Assembly: GCA_963575745.1 (NCBI GenBank)
Contig: CAUYUJ010012681.1
Coordinates: 92,501-156,500, forward strand
Reading direction: 5' to 3'
Length of the DNA: 64,000 nucleotides
Origin: Prorocentrum cordatum
Lineage: Eukaryota; Sar; Dinophyceae; Prorocentrales; Prorocentraceae
Position numbers and translations under genes: made by a program. How positions within the stretch are numbered: position 1 is the stretch's first letter; the number at the start of each line of letters is the position of its first letter. Under the pieces are notes generated by a model, which was not told the DNA's origin, did no database searches, and saw only the letters and a list, made by a program, of their open reading frames with translations. Shown in pieces: positions 49,604-59,318 of this stretch.

Positions 49604-51827
49604 AGAGGTATTGTCATCTCCCGACGTGTCCTTTGCCACTCCACGAGTACGTGCACGACCTGCGACGGGGTCGTCGCCCGCGTCAGCCTCGGCGTCGGCG
49701 TAAGCGTCGAAGTCGGGGTCGTCAGCACCCGCGTCGGGGTTGGCGCCTGAAGTGGCGACCGCCCACGACTCGCCGAAGCCAGCAGGGTAGCCCATGCCGT
49801 CCTCGGGGGCCGTGTCGAAGGCGCCGGCGATCCCCACGTGGTGGTGGTGTGTACAATGCCCGAGGGGGCATCTCCCTCCCCGAGAGGGCGTCTCTCTCCC
49901 CGGGGGGGCGTCTTCCTCCCCGAGGGGGGCGTCGACGCGATGACCACCTCCCGCGTGCTGACGATCGCCTCCAGCCCGTAGACAGTCTCGACGAGCGTCC
50001 CGATGGTCGTCGGCGTCCCTGAGCGCGCCTCCAGCGCCTCGAAGGGCGTCCCCACGGCCGCCTCCCGCGCTTCGAAACTTCCCCCCTGGGGCCTCCTCCC
50101 CGTGGGGCGCCCCCCCTCGTCCTCGAAGCAGGCGAGGGCCTGGCGGTGGTATCCCGGCCGAGCTTTTGCAACCCGGCGGGGGCGGCGCCGTCTCCTCGTG
50201 GTGCTCCATCGCTTTGGTCTCGACGCTGTCCGGGCGGCCCTTCGGCCCGGCACACGCGTCACCCTCGGCGTCGAGGTCGACGCCGTCGCGGTCGAGGGCG
50301 GGGGCGGCGTCGAGGTCGCCGGCGCAGACGACGGGCTCCCTGGCGTCCAGCGTCGCCATCTCCGGGGGCAGCTCCGCCCCTCCGAACTCGGCGTTGTCGG
50401 GGCTGTCTCCTTGGTGTCGCCGTCACTGGGGTCGTCCTCCGACGAGGAGGAGCCGGCGCCCCTGGGGCACCATTCCCCTGGGGATCCCCCCCTCCGGGGC
50501 ATTTTTCCCCTAGGGGGCCTCCCATCCCCATCGGGGTGGTCGACGGCGTCAGCGTCGGGGGAGGGTTCGCCGCCGTGCACGTCAGCGTCAGCGCCTGGGT
50601 CACCGTCGTCAGCGCCACCGTCGAGGGTCGTGGTTCCTGGACTGCGGGAGGGCCTCAAGCCCCCAAGTAGTGGTTCTCGGGGAGCCGAGCTCGAGGGCCG
50701 TGACTCCTGGTTCGAGGGCCGAAACTCCAGGACCGAGGATCCCGAGGTTCCTCATGACTCCAGCCTCGAGGATAGTAGCCCCGAGCTCGCGGGCCGAGGT
50801 TCCCGGACCGTGGGTCGCGGCTCGGGGGTCGAGGGCTGAGGCTCCAGGACAGAGGGCCGGGGCCCCCAGACCAGGCCAAGATCTTCACGGCGGGCTGCCC
50901 CACGATCCAGGCCAAAATTTCCACGGCGATCGGCGCCGCGACCCGGGCCACAATCTCCAGGACGACTTCCTCCATGATCCCAGTCAGAATCTCCACGAAG
51001 ACCTACGCTGTGGTCCCGGATGGGCTCCTCAGGGCGGCCTCCGCCACGATCCAGGCAGAATTCTCCCGGAACGCCCCCGCCCCGATCCAGGCCAGAATCT
51101 CCCCGGCGGGCTGCGCCGCGATCCAAGCCCAAATCTCCCGGACGCCCTCCCCCGCGAGCCCAGCCAAGATCTCCACCAGCACGCTCCAGGCAGTGGCACT
51201 CCAGCTCCTCCGCGCGGTCCTCCCCCGTCCTCCGCGTCGGGGTGGTTAACACGCGCGCCTGGCGAGTCGCTCCCCCGTGGTCGTCGGCGTCGGCAGGGGT
51301 GCCCTCCGCTCCGGGGGGGTCATTGGGGGCCTTGGCCTGGGGCCCAGGCCGCCCTTCCAGGGCCTCGAAGCGAGGGCGGAGGGGCCCTTCCAGCTCGGGC
51401 CTCGCCCCCTCCCAGGGTGACGCCCCACCCGACGGCTTCGCCCTCGTCCGCAGCGGCGACGCCGACGTCGGCCTCAGGGCGGGCCATGCTGTCTCCTGCG
51501 CTCGCTCGGCTCCTGAGTCAGCGCCGGCGGCGGGGATCTCGCGGGGCTCGGCCGGGCACCCGCGGGTGCGGACTTCGAGGCTGGCCATTTTCTCGTCGTC
51601 GCTGTGCTCCATGGGGTCGGTGCTGTACTCCCTGCTGGCGTCGGTGCTGCCTGCGTCTTCCGCCGCCTCGTCGTCGTCGCCGTGCTCGGGGGGGTCGGTG
51701 CCGAAGTCAGTGCTGGCGTCGGACGTGTCCTCCCCCCCGTCCTCCGCCCGGCGCCCGGCCTGCGCCTGGCGCCCAGCCTGCCAGGGCCCTCCCCTGGCGG
51801 GGACGTCCTCCGTCCGTTGGGGTCTCT

Positions 51828-51906
51828 CCGGCCGGTCAGGCCAGCGCCTCCCCACGGGCCGCCGATGGTGGGCTCGCCGGACGGGTTGGGGTACATGTTC
51901 GCGCGG
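51828..51906 (-). repeat. Duplicated block 2 (with 48382-48460)
   Basis: Second copy, about 3.45 kb downstream. The minus frame reads MYPNPSGEPTIGG then PWGGAGLTGRR. Confidence 0.7.
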
Positions 51907-52338
51907 TCGCCGGACGGGGAGGGGACGGGTTTTCCGTTCCTCCGCTTGTCTCCCTGGGGGCGTCCCCCCCTCCTCCCAGCCCGGAGGCCGCGCAGGCAGT
52001 GCAGGCAGGCCGTGCCGGTAAGTCGGGGGGCAGGCGGGGCGGCCAGGCGAGTCGGGAGGCGGTGTAGGCGAGTCCGGAGGCGATGAAGGCGATGCAGGCG
52101 GGTCCCGAGGCAGGGCGGGCGAGCCCGCCGCCGCAGGCAGTGCGGGCAGCCCGCTCCCTGCAGGGGCGGCCGCCATCGGTGCCTGGAGCCTCGGCTGGAG
52201 CCAGGACGTCGTAGGCCGTGGCCCTCTTCCCTCCACCGGGTGTCGCCTCTTCGAAGGGGTAGCCTACCGGAGACCCAGTCGACGACGAAGCCAGCCTGCC
52301 CGGAGTTGCCACCCAAGATGCAGCATGAGGGGGTACTC

Positions 52339-52545
52339 CATGCGCGCTCTCTGCCCAACCCAACGGGAGGGGTGAGTCTAGCGGCGGGGACGACCGCACA
52401 GCAACTTCATGCGCGCTCTCTGCCCAACCCGGAGGGAGGGGTGAGTGTAGCGGCGGGGTCGATCGTACCTGAACCTCATGCGCGCTCTCTGCCCAACCCC
52501 ATGGGAAGGGTGAGTATAGCGACGGGGTGCAGGAAGCCGACCTCG
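52339..52545. repeat. 69-bp tandem repeat, 3 copies
   Basis: CATGCGCGCTCTCTGCCC starts at 52339, 52408 and 52477. The minus translation is a 23-residue repeat (GWAESAHEV core). Confidence 0.92.
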
Positions 52546-53010
52546 AAAATGCCGCCGTCGAAGTAGAGAAGGCCGCCCTCTGCGATGCACTCCGCACTGC
52601 CCCCGGAAGCGGGGGCGGGTCATCACCAGGTCTCCCGCTCCTCCTGGGCGCGCTCCCTCCGCAGGGGGCGTGGCCCGAAGTGTCCGGGCTCGCTCCCTCC
52701 GAACCCCAGACTTTGGTTTTCCGCAGTTTTTTAATTATGACGCCGTCGCTAATTATTTTGACTTAGCTTTAAATAACGTTAAATAAACTTAAGTAGTTGC
52801 TATTTAATTTTACTTATCTTTAATTATCGCTACCATATTATAGCTTACTTTGTTTACCATAATTGATCTACGCCACACATGCCTCCACGGGGCCTAACAA
52901 GGCAGACCCAATGGCAGAGGCGCCTTGAAGGGCGGGGAACCCAAGGCTTCGACCAGGGGCCCAAGGAACGCGAGGCCCAAGGGGAGTCCCAAGCGGGGTC
53001 CCAAGGGCAA
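52546..53010. other. Boundary interval with AT-rich island
   Basis: 52600-52700 shares CTCCCGCTCCTCC and ATCA(C/T)CA words with 59785-59825 at the edge of the paralogous tract. 52735-52870 is an AT-rich island (TTAAATAA, TTTAATTA words) that stands out from its surroundings. No gene. Confidence 0.5.
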
Positions 53011-53164
53011 GGAGGAGGAGGAAGGAGGAGGAAGGAGGAGGAGGAGGAGGAAGGAGGAGGAGGAGGAGGAGGAGGAGGAGGAGGAGGAGGAGGAGAAGGA
53101 GACGCGCGCCTCAGAAGGAGGAGGACGAGGAGGAGGAGGAGGAGAAGGAGGAGGAGGAGGACAA
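53011..53164. repeat. (GGA)n array at the 3' side of the 602-aa gene
   Basis: About 154 bp of GGA repeats. On the minus strand this is a (TCC)n tract about 120 nt after the stop codon at 53285, as with the two LINEs. 53165-53284 holds two copies of GCGAAAGCCTCTGG (53189 and 53228). Confidence 0.95.
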
Positions 53165-53284
53165 GGGGGTAGGGAAGGGCGGCAGAATGGCGAAAGCCTC
53201 TGGAGTAGCAGGGCGGGTTGGCGGAATGGCGAAAGCCTCTGGGTATTTCTGAACTGCAACAGTCCACGCATCATTTTATGTTGC

Positions 53285-55093
53285 CTAGCGAGTCGTGGCC
53301 CTATCAATCTCAAAACGCAGCGTAAGCGCCAGCAATCTCTTGATCAACACGAGTCGCTGCGCATGGGGCCTCCATGGCCCTGACACGCAGCGCTTCCAAA
53401 CCTGGCAGGTTGTCCCAACCTGCCCCTCGTCTGCGTAGCATGTCAACCTCATTGGGTTGATGACGCGCGCAAGCAATGGAAAATGCTGCATCTTGTGGCA
53501 TTTTGGCTTTACTGGCCAATGCATCTGATGCCTCTCCCTGCAAATGTTTCGCAACCGTTGGTATGAGGTACCGAAGCTGATGCACAAAGCCTGCGCGCGC
53601 AAGATGGCACCTCTAGGCAAGAACCTGCCATGCCGAGATATGATGTCGTAGAATTCAACAAGAGTGGCAGTGACATCTCTGATCGAGCAATCGTGTGGCG
53701 TTTGGGATGTAAAGAACTCCAAAACCAAGTCTCTGAAGAAACCTGCGGCATGGCGAGTGGCTGCTGCTTTGATTGCTGGGCCACTCAGATCTGCCCAGCC
53801 GTCATTATACACGTTCTTCAACAGAATCGGCGGTAGCCGAACCGATTGTGGATGATCAGTATACCACTGTTTCATTCTGGAGTTCACCAGGGCCAATCTC
53901 GCAGCCTGGTTTGGCCCCAGCCGAGCGTCCCCTATTAATGTAGCAACAACACCGCCGTACACCAGGGCCGACACCCCTTTGCAATCCATGACGTGCATTA
54001 GGTCCAGATAAAACATGTACCGCCAAAAGTACTTGCTCGACACGAGCGGGTGAAGTGGTTGTCTGACTCTTGCAATGCACGGGCCACGCGATGAGATCTC
54101 AGTCGAACGCCAGGCCGCGGACCCTTGGAGGTCTGTAAACGGACGATGGGTTCTGTCTGCCAAACATTCCGAACACATCTGTTCCCCAGCACTCCAATGT
54201 GGAAACCCAAACACATTTGAACGAGCCTCTTCGTCACACTTGCAGAACAAAAACAAGAATTCCCAGCATTGGCCAGGGCCTGCAGGCGCGATGATGCGAC
54301 CTCCAGAGACGCCAAGGAGAAGCGAATCAAAGTCTCGTAAAAGAAGTTCCCACATTCTCGTTTGCACACCTTCCCCTGTCTCTTTCACATGTGTGGCAAT
54401 GAGATAATGAGTACGCTTCTCAGAACCATCGGCAAGTACCGATGCGAACGACACGTGGTTAGCACTCAACCGTTTAGTTATTGGGCCCGAGTCCTCGTGC
54501 ACACTCAGAGGGATAACGTGCGACAGCTCATCCAAAGTCATCCCTTGGATCGCAGGATGGTCCCGAAGATGGGCCTTGGCAGCTGTAGACGACTGAATCC
54601 CTTGCCAAAACTCGCGAACCAGATTTTCTTCAGCACCAAAGCACCGCTTGAACTCTTCTGGGTACATAGTACACAAGGTGTTGATCAGTTCCGACGGCAG
54701 TATCATGTTGTGGATAGGCCCATTGTCGAGTGCACTCAGCCTGTCAACGAGGGATGTCTGTGTGATCAGCAAGCGAACGAGGGCTGCGTTGGCGCGGCCA
54801 CCAGGAGGTAGCTGGGCGAGTCGCTTGACCATTGGATGGACAAGCCAATCTGCGACAGCGTCGGCCATCGTGCGCTGAAGCTGCGCAGCTGAAATAACGC
54901 CGTCTGCCCACAGAAGCAATTGGCCGCCTGCCAAGCAGGACATCGACGATGCCTGAGGCTCGTCGGCCAAGCGTTGAGCAGCTTGTCTTTGTCTCCGCCC
55001 TCCGCGCAGTCGAATCTCTGCGCGTGGTGGCGCCCACAATTGACTTATCATACATGCGAAGAGTGCAAAAGGGACCTTCATTACAACGGACAT
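53285..55093 (-). CDS. Uncharacterised 602-aa protein, possibly transposase-like
   Basis: An intronless frame. The first in-frame ATG is at 55093; the frame is open a few codons further into the SL relic. It shows a CxC...CxxC Cys cluster (FLFCKCDEE ... MCSECLADR), a segment YLDLMHVMDCKGVSALVYGG, and a C-terminal block PKCHKMQHFPLLARVINPM followed by CYADEGQVG. Acidic residues in the last two blocks, with His between them, recall RNase-H-fold DDE transposases of the CACTA/Tnp2 kind, but the match is weak and unproven. An SL relic lies 13 nt upstream and a GGA/TCC tract lies downstream, so this is a retroposed copy. Whether it is expressed is unknown. Confidence 0.7.
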   Translation of the reverse strand: MSVVMKVPFALFACMISQLWAPPRAEIRLRGGRRQRQAAQRLADEPQASSMSCLAGGQLLLWADGVISAAQLQRTMADAVADWLVHPMVKRLAQLPPGGRANAALVRLLITQTSLVDRLSALDNGPIHNMILPSELINTLCTMYPEEFKRCFGAEENLVREFWQGIQSSTAAKAHLRDHPAIQGMTLDELSHVIPLSVHEDSGPITKRLSANHVSFASVLADGSEKRTHYLIATHVKETGEGVQTRMWELLLRDFDSLLLGVSGGRIIAPAGPGQCWEFLFLFCKCDEEARSNVFGFPHWSAGEQMCSECLADRTHRPFTDLQGSAAWRSTEISSRGPCIARVRQPLHPLVSSKYFWRYMFYLDLMHVMDCKGVSALVYGGVVATLIGDARLGPNQAARLALVNSRMKQWYTDHPQSVRLPPILLKNVYNDGWADLSGPAIKAAATRHAAGFFRDLVLEFFTSQTPHDCSIRDVTATLVEFYDIISRHGRFLPRGAILRAQALCISFGTSYQRLRNICRERHQMHWPVKPKCHKMQHFPLLARVINPMRLTCYADEGQVGTTCQVWKRCVSGPWRPHAQRLVLIKRLLALTLRFEIDRATTR

Positions 55094-55105
55094 GAGCCAC
55101 AAGTG

Positions 55106-55126
55106 ACTGAGCCAAAACGGCTGCGG
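55106..55126 (-). other. Spliced-leader relic of the 602-aa gene
   Basis: The minus strand reads CCGCAGCC, then GTTTTGG, then CTCAGT; about 17 of 21 positions match DinoSL. Confidence 0.8.
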
Positions 55127-55130
55127 ATAA

Positions 55131-55275
55131 TGATAACGATGACAGCTGTGATGATGATGACGATGATGATGATGTGCGATTCATGCTGATGATGACGATG
55201 ACGACGGTGATGATGGTGATGGCTATGCTGACGGTGATGATGATGGTGATGATGGTGACGAGTGCGATGAGAATG
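55131..55275 (+). repeat. (GAT)n-rich tract
   Basis: GATGAT/GACGAT triplets starting only 5 nt beyond the SL relic. Confidence 0.9.
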
Positions 55276-55465
55276 GCTATGCCTGTCATAGGCGGTGATG
55301 GCGATGATGGCAATTGCTATGCTTCCCCATGGGGCCGTGATTGCGATGATGGCGATGATGGCAACCGAAGCATCTCGCCCATCAACACAGTATACTTGAA
55401 GCACGTGGGAGGACGAGACAGAGGGGGAGGGAGGAGGAGGACAATGATGTGGATGGGGAGGAGGA

Positions 55466-55775
55466 GGCAGGATGTTACCCCCGACCCCCTGCGAAGTAAC
55501 ATGTGCCAGACAAAGGGGGGAGGAGGGGGAGGAGGAGCAGGCAGTATGTTACCCCTGACCCCTTTGTGAAGTAACACGTGCCAAGCAAATGGAGGAGACA
55601 ATACGTTACCCTGGATCCCCATTGTGGAATAACATGTGCCAGGCAATGGGGGGGCGAGGAGCGGGGTGGGGGAGGAGGAAGGACGTTACCCCCGACCCCC
55701 TTGTGAAGCAACATGCGCCAGGCAAAGGGAGGAGGAGGGGGGGGAGGAGGAGGGGGCAGGATGCTACCCCAATCT
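55466..55775 (+). repeat. 75-90 bp tandem repeat with internal hairpin
   Basis: Five units containing GTTACCCCYGACCCC and AAGTAACATGTGCCA. GTTAC and GTAAC within a unit can pair. Units are separated by GGA-rich linkers of varying length. Confidence 0.8.
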
Positions 55776-55815
55776 TCTGTATAGGAATGTAGCGGGAAAA
55801 AACGACCAGGGGGGG

Positions 55816-55912
55816 TTCAAGCCAAAGGGCGGGGGGGGGGGGCGAATTCAAGCCAAAGGGGGGGGGTCCCGACTAAACCGAATATTGTATTCAAGCCAAA
55901 GGGGGGTTTCCC
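55816..55912 (+). repeat. TTCAAGCCAAAGGGGGG repeat, 3 copies
   Basis: The word occurs at about 55817, 55848 and 55890 with variable G-runs between. Confidence 0.8.
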
Positions 55913-55970
55913 GAATTCCCCCTCGCAGCCTGACATCAATTTCCAGAGTCTCCAGCTGGTGGGCCGCCTG

Positions 55971-56012
55971 GGAGGAGGAGGAGGAGGAGGAGGAGGAGGA
56001 GGAGGAGGAGGG
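55971..56012. repeat. (GGA)n microsatellite
   Basis: About 42 bp of GGA, about 240 bp downstream (minus sense) of the 426-aa gene's stop. Confidence 0.95.
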
Positions 56013-56140
56013 CAGTCTGCTGCATCGCCAGCTGTCTAGACACGAGCCCTAAACTCGGTTGCGCGGTGGGCTGGGCTTGCGCGCTCCTATTGCTTGATCC
56101 CCCTCCTCGTCCGTCGGAGGGCGGGCTAGACAACTCGAAA

Positions 56141-56261
56141 CTGAAAATCTGAAAATCTGAATTCAGATATTCAGATTTCAGATTTGGTATTGTATGTTGT
56201 TGTATACATACAACACCAAATCTGAAATCTGAAATCTGAATTCAGATTTTCAGATTTTCAG
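56141..56261. repeat. AT-rich palindromic element
   Basis: CTGAAAATCTGAAAATCTG.. (56141-56168) is perfectly complementary to 56234-56261. An inner arm (56169-56188) pairs with 56214-56233. The loop is TATG/CATA-rich. Each arm is built of CTGAAAAT/CTGAATT words. It stands out from the GC-rich surroundings. Confidence 0.88.
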
Positions 56262-57530
56262 ATTGGCCAGTCGCTGGCGGGCGAGGCTGGCCCACGACAG
56301 GGCCGACAAGATCTTGAACCATGGCTGCATGGCAATGGCAATCTGCTGGGCGGCCTTGATGTGGAGCTTGATGGCCTCGGTCGCACTCGCAGCAGCATGA
56401 GTCTCGGTGTCGGTCAGGGCCTCCCCCTGGATGTGCTTGGCCTCCACATCGATCAGTATCTTGTCCTCAGCGTCGCCCTTCGGGATCAGGGCCTCCAGGT
56501 CCTTCTCGAACTGGCACCCGCTGGTGTTGCGGTGGCCTTTGCTGCGAATGAGCAGGGCAAAGGTCTCGCGCTTCTGCTTGTCCCATGCCGAGTGGGCCTT
56601 GCGCACGTGCGAGATCGTGTTCTTGTCCTTCTCGGAGACCTGGGGCGTCTTCTGCAGCTCGCCCGCGTCCGACAGCGCCGAAGACCCACTCGACGAAAGG
56701 TTGGGCGTCGCAAAGGCCGTCGCAAGCTGGTGCGAAGCGAACTGCGCCTCGAAAACCTTCGTGGCCTGCTCGATATCATCCTGGGAGACTTCGGTGCTGA
56801 GCGCATCGCAGTCCTCGGTGCGCTTGCTCTTGATTTCCGTCTGGACCACACGACGAACTTGTAAATTATAAGGCCAAGGGATCCCGCAATCGAGGGGGAG
56901 ATTCTCGTGGGGCCTCGACTCGATCGTCTTAGCCTTGAGCTGGGCCAGCAACACATCGTAACCCTCCTTGTCTTCGGCCTCCTTCCAGGCTACCCACTTC
57001 CTCGCCACGGTGTCCTCGTCCATATGAGTAATGGCTCGCTTGCGCGAGCGTTGTTCCTTGAAGTCCTGATTGGTCACGTACTCCACGAAGCTATTGAACT
57101 CACTTGGATTCGACAACTCGAGAGCTCGCACCACCTTCCACTTGTCTTTCGTCTCTTGGCTACTCAAGTTCAACTTGTAATTGAACTTGTTGTACCGAGC
57201 CTTGTCCGAGGAAAACGGCACGCGCCCGAGCTCCTGCGGCGGGGCGGCCACAAACGCACCGACTTCACTCCTCACGACAGGCGAACGAGCGGGGGGCACC
57301 TCTGGGGCGCCAGTTGGCTCAGGCGCGGTTGATTGCCCTTCATCTGCAGCGTCCACGGGGGTGGCCATCCCGACTGATTTCTGCTTTGCTTTGGATTTGG
57401 CTGCCGTCGAGAGCTTGGTGCCCTTCATCGGCGGCGGCGCCTTGCTTGCCTCGGGTGCGGTCGCTGGATCCTTGGCCTCCTCCTTCGGAATGATACTGCC
57501 TCCGAGCATGCACACGAGGCGATTGGCCAT
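56250..57530 (-). CDS. Uncharacterised 426-aa charged protein
   Basis: Intronless. The first in-frame ATG is at 57530, 61 nt after an SL relic. The N-terminal third is Ala/Pro/Lys/Thr-rich and probably disordered. The centre is highly charged and probably helical (SQETKDKWKVVRALEL; KWVAWKEAEDKEGYDVLL). The C-terminal half is also helical (ATEAIKLHIKAAQQIAIAM). No known domain is recognised. The last codons and the stop (56250-56252) lie in the right arm of the 56141-56261 palindrome, so the original C-terminus may have been cut by insertion of that element. Function unknown. Confidence 0.7.
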   Translation of the reverse strand: MANRLVCMLGGSIIPKEEAKDPATAPEASKAPPPMKGTKLSTAAKSKAKQKSVGMATPVDAADEGQSTAPEPTGAPEVPPARSPVVRSEVGAFVAAPPQELGRVPFSSDKARYNKFNYKLNLSSQETKDKWKVVRALELSNPSEFNSFVEYVTNQDFKEQRSRKRAITHMDEDTVARKWVAWKEAEDKEGYDVLLAQLKAKTIESRPHENLPLDCGIPWPYNLQVRRVVQTEIKSKRTEDCDALSTEVSQDDIEQATKVFEAQFASHQLATAFATPNLSSSGSSALSDAGELQKTPQVSEKDKNTISHVRKAHSAWDKQKRETFALLIRSKGHRNTSGCQFEKDLEALIPKGDAEDKILIDVEAKHIQGEALTDTETHAAASATEAIKLHIKAAQQIAIAMQPWFKILSALSWASLARQRLANLKI

Positions 57531-57591
57531 TGGACGGTCTGGATAAAGAGAGAGCGCGCTTGACGTGACAAGTGCGCGGCGCCTGAAACCG

Positions 57592-57611
57592 CTGAGCACA
57601 GATGGCTACGG
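57592..57611 (-). other. Spliced-leader relic of the 426-aa gene
   Basis: The minus strand reads CCGTAGCCAT then CTGTGCTCAG: the first ten SL bases are exact and the 3' half shows three changes and a one-base loss. Confidence 0.8.
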
Positions 57612-58172
57612 AACGAATGCTAACCTCGAGCAGTCTAGTTTCATGTTCGTCCCTTTCGGTTTCGTCGGTTTCAGTTTCGCTGGATCCCGAACGTCTCGTT
57701 TCAGTTTCCTCGGGGGGCAGCTGTTGCATTTCGAAAAATGGCGGCGTGGGGGTGTTGATGGTGACGTAGCTGTTGAGACGATGCTCAATGATGTTGCGGA
57801 TGGTGGCGAACATTGCGGCGATGAGCGTCATGTTGACGATTGCGATGATGACGACGACGATGGTTACACCGACGATGCCACCCATACGAGCTACCCATTG
57901 ATGTTTGATGACGATGATCATGATGATGACGACAATGCTGATATTGACAGTAATGGCGACAGTGACGATGGTGATCATGATAATAATGATGACGATCACG
58001 ATTGTGATGATGGTGATGGTTTTGATGCTGATGTTGCTTATGATGGTGACGATGGTTCCGACGATGTGTTTTTGCTAGCTGCTCCAGCAGCATTGCTATG
58101 CCGTGCCCGTCTCAACGCTGAGGCTCCAGCCCCACTGGAGCATCAACTACAACCGCAAACGATCGTTAAGAA
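57612..58172. other. Intergenic, (GAT)n-rich
   Basis: A GAT/GAC triplet-rich stretch runs from about 57835 to 58070. It lies upstream of the 426-aa gene and downstream of the 370-aa gene (both minus). Plus-frame Asp-rich ORFs come from the repeat. Confidence 0.6.
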
Positions 58173-59285
58173 CTACTTCGACATCTCCAGAGCTAGCTGC
58201 CTCGCCTCATTCGCGGTAGTGATCTCCGATGCCCTGATCTTCTCAGCAATCGTGTTCACGATGGCCAAGTAGTTGGTGCTGTTCTTCTCCTTCACCGATA
58301 CCACGAACCGAAACTTCGACGTGTTCTGAAGGATGTATGACTCCTTGCTGCCCGTCGCGCGGTTCACGATCTCGATGGGGAAGACGATTGGTTGGTCCAA
58401 CACCTCCTGGGGGGCCTTCTGGGCCTTCTTAGGCGCCTTCCTGCTCGGTTTGGTACACTCGGCCGCGCACCCATCGACTGTGGCTGCTGGAGCCGTGGAT
58501 TCTTTCCCAACTGCTGCTGCATTGACTGGAGCTGAAGTTCTCGTCGCAACTTTCGCCATATCCGTTTTGTGCCGAATGCGGCGGTACTTCTGAACAGAGC
58601 CAGCTTTGTCGGCATCACCACCCGTAGTGTCCTTCTTCTGCTCGCCCTTCTTGGCGCCAGGGATTATGAGAGGTTCAACGCACTTGGGACACCGGCACTT
58701 GCAAGAGACGAACTCCACCGAGTCCGCGTCCGAGTCCGACTCCGAGATCAGGTTCTCGACCTCTGGTTCCGAATCGAAGGTCGCGAACGCTGGCTCGCTC
58801 GCAAGTGGCGGCGTCGCTGGCTGCGATGTTGGTGGTTCTGACTGCTTGGCGCGGCCGTCCTTCTTCGGGGGTTGCGGGGTGATCAAGTCCGCGAGCTCCT
58901 GTAACTCAGGCGGCACGTGAACCTTGCAAAGGTTGTAGACGTCCTTGCACATCTTCCTGAAGATAGCAGTGGCGGTGTTGGACGCGTTGAAACGGCCTTT
59001 CTCGTTAGTGCCAAGGACCCCGTAGCGAGCATCAGCGACGACGAATACAGCCCGAAGGCTCCCTTGTGTGGGAAAGCCAGAAGGAGCACCACGGAGTAGC
59101 GGGGCCAACACCTGTTTGTACTTCATCAGGCCAGCCTTGTCGATGCTTTGGTTCCCCCCAGAACGACTGTAGTCCGATCCTGTCCACGCGAATCCTGGAT
59201 CACGGAGCGTGAGGAAGGGCGCCCAATCAGCCAACAGCTTCTCGCCATCAACTTCAAGGTATTGTGGGCGAGCGGCTCGCGACAT
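58173..59285 (-). CDS. Uncharacterised 370-aa protein with Cys cluster
   Basis: Intronless. The ATG at 59285 lies 12 nt after an SL relic. The N-terminal 110 residues look globular (YLEVDGEKLLADWAPFLTL; FNASNTATAIFRKMCKDVY). The middle is acidic and Ser-rich and ends in a CKCRCPKCV cluster that may bind metal. A Lys/Ala/Pro-rich linker leads to a C-terminal domain (KFRFVVSVKEKNSTNYLAIV). No family is recognised. The acidic-basic alternation would suit a nucleic-acid or scaffold role, but this is guesswork. Confidence 0.72.
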   Translation of the reverse strand: MSRAARPQYLEVDGEKLLADWAPFLTLRDPGFAWTGSDYSRSGGNQSIDKAGLMKYKQVLAPLLRGAPSGFPTQGSLRAVFVVADARYGVLGTNEKGRFNASNTATAIFRKMCKDVYNLCKVHVPPELQELADLITPQPPKKDGRAKQSEPPTSQPATPPLASEPAFATFDSEPEVENLISESDSDADSVEFVSCKCRCPKCVEPLIIPGAKKGEQKKDTTGGDADKAGSVQKYRRIRHKTDMAKVATRTSAPVNAAAVGKESTAPAATVDGCAAECTKPSRKAPKKAQKAPQEVLDQPIVFPIEIVNRATGSKESYILQNTSKFRFVVSVKEKNSTNYLAIVNTIAEKIRASEITTANEARQLALEMSK

Positions 59286-59297
59286 CCTGAACAAGTT

Positions 59298-59318
59298 ATT
59301 GAGCCCAAACGGCTACGG
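59298..59318 (-). other. Spliced-leader relic of the 370-aa gene
   Basis: The minus strand reads CCGTAGCC, GTTTGGG, CTCAAT; 18 of 21 positions match DinoSL. Confidence 0.85.

Larger units (their letters stand above)
47281..52720 (-). other. Very GC-rich, coding-like minus-strand tract, paralogous to 59830-63960
   Basis: Minus frames stay open for up to about 1,000 codons, but long frames also exist on plus, so openness reflects composition. Some minus segments read like protein: GGSTHMYLNPSGEPT near 48425-48465; SGFCKRVGVQLPRAIGG near 48215-48265; and YCDLCDMTV, with a CxxC pair, near 47840-47866. They lie in different frames, as if they were exons or frameshifted fragments. A module around 49662-49790 matches 62563-62690. 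I cannot name a function. Confidence 0.45.

Noticed and set aside
47327-50359. 1,010-codon minus frame as a real protein
   Set aside because: Its protein-like islands are split between frames and long frames exist on plus too; composition explains the openness.
53285-55102. Non-ATG starts for the three SL-relic genes
   Set aside because: The frames extend into TTG or GTG codons upstream; the first ATGs (55093, 57530, 59285) are better starts in a eukaryote.
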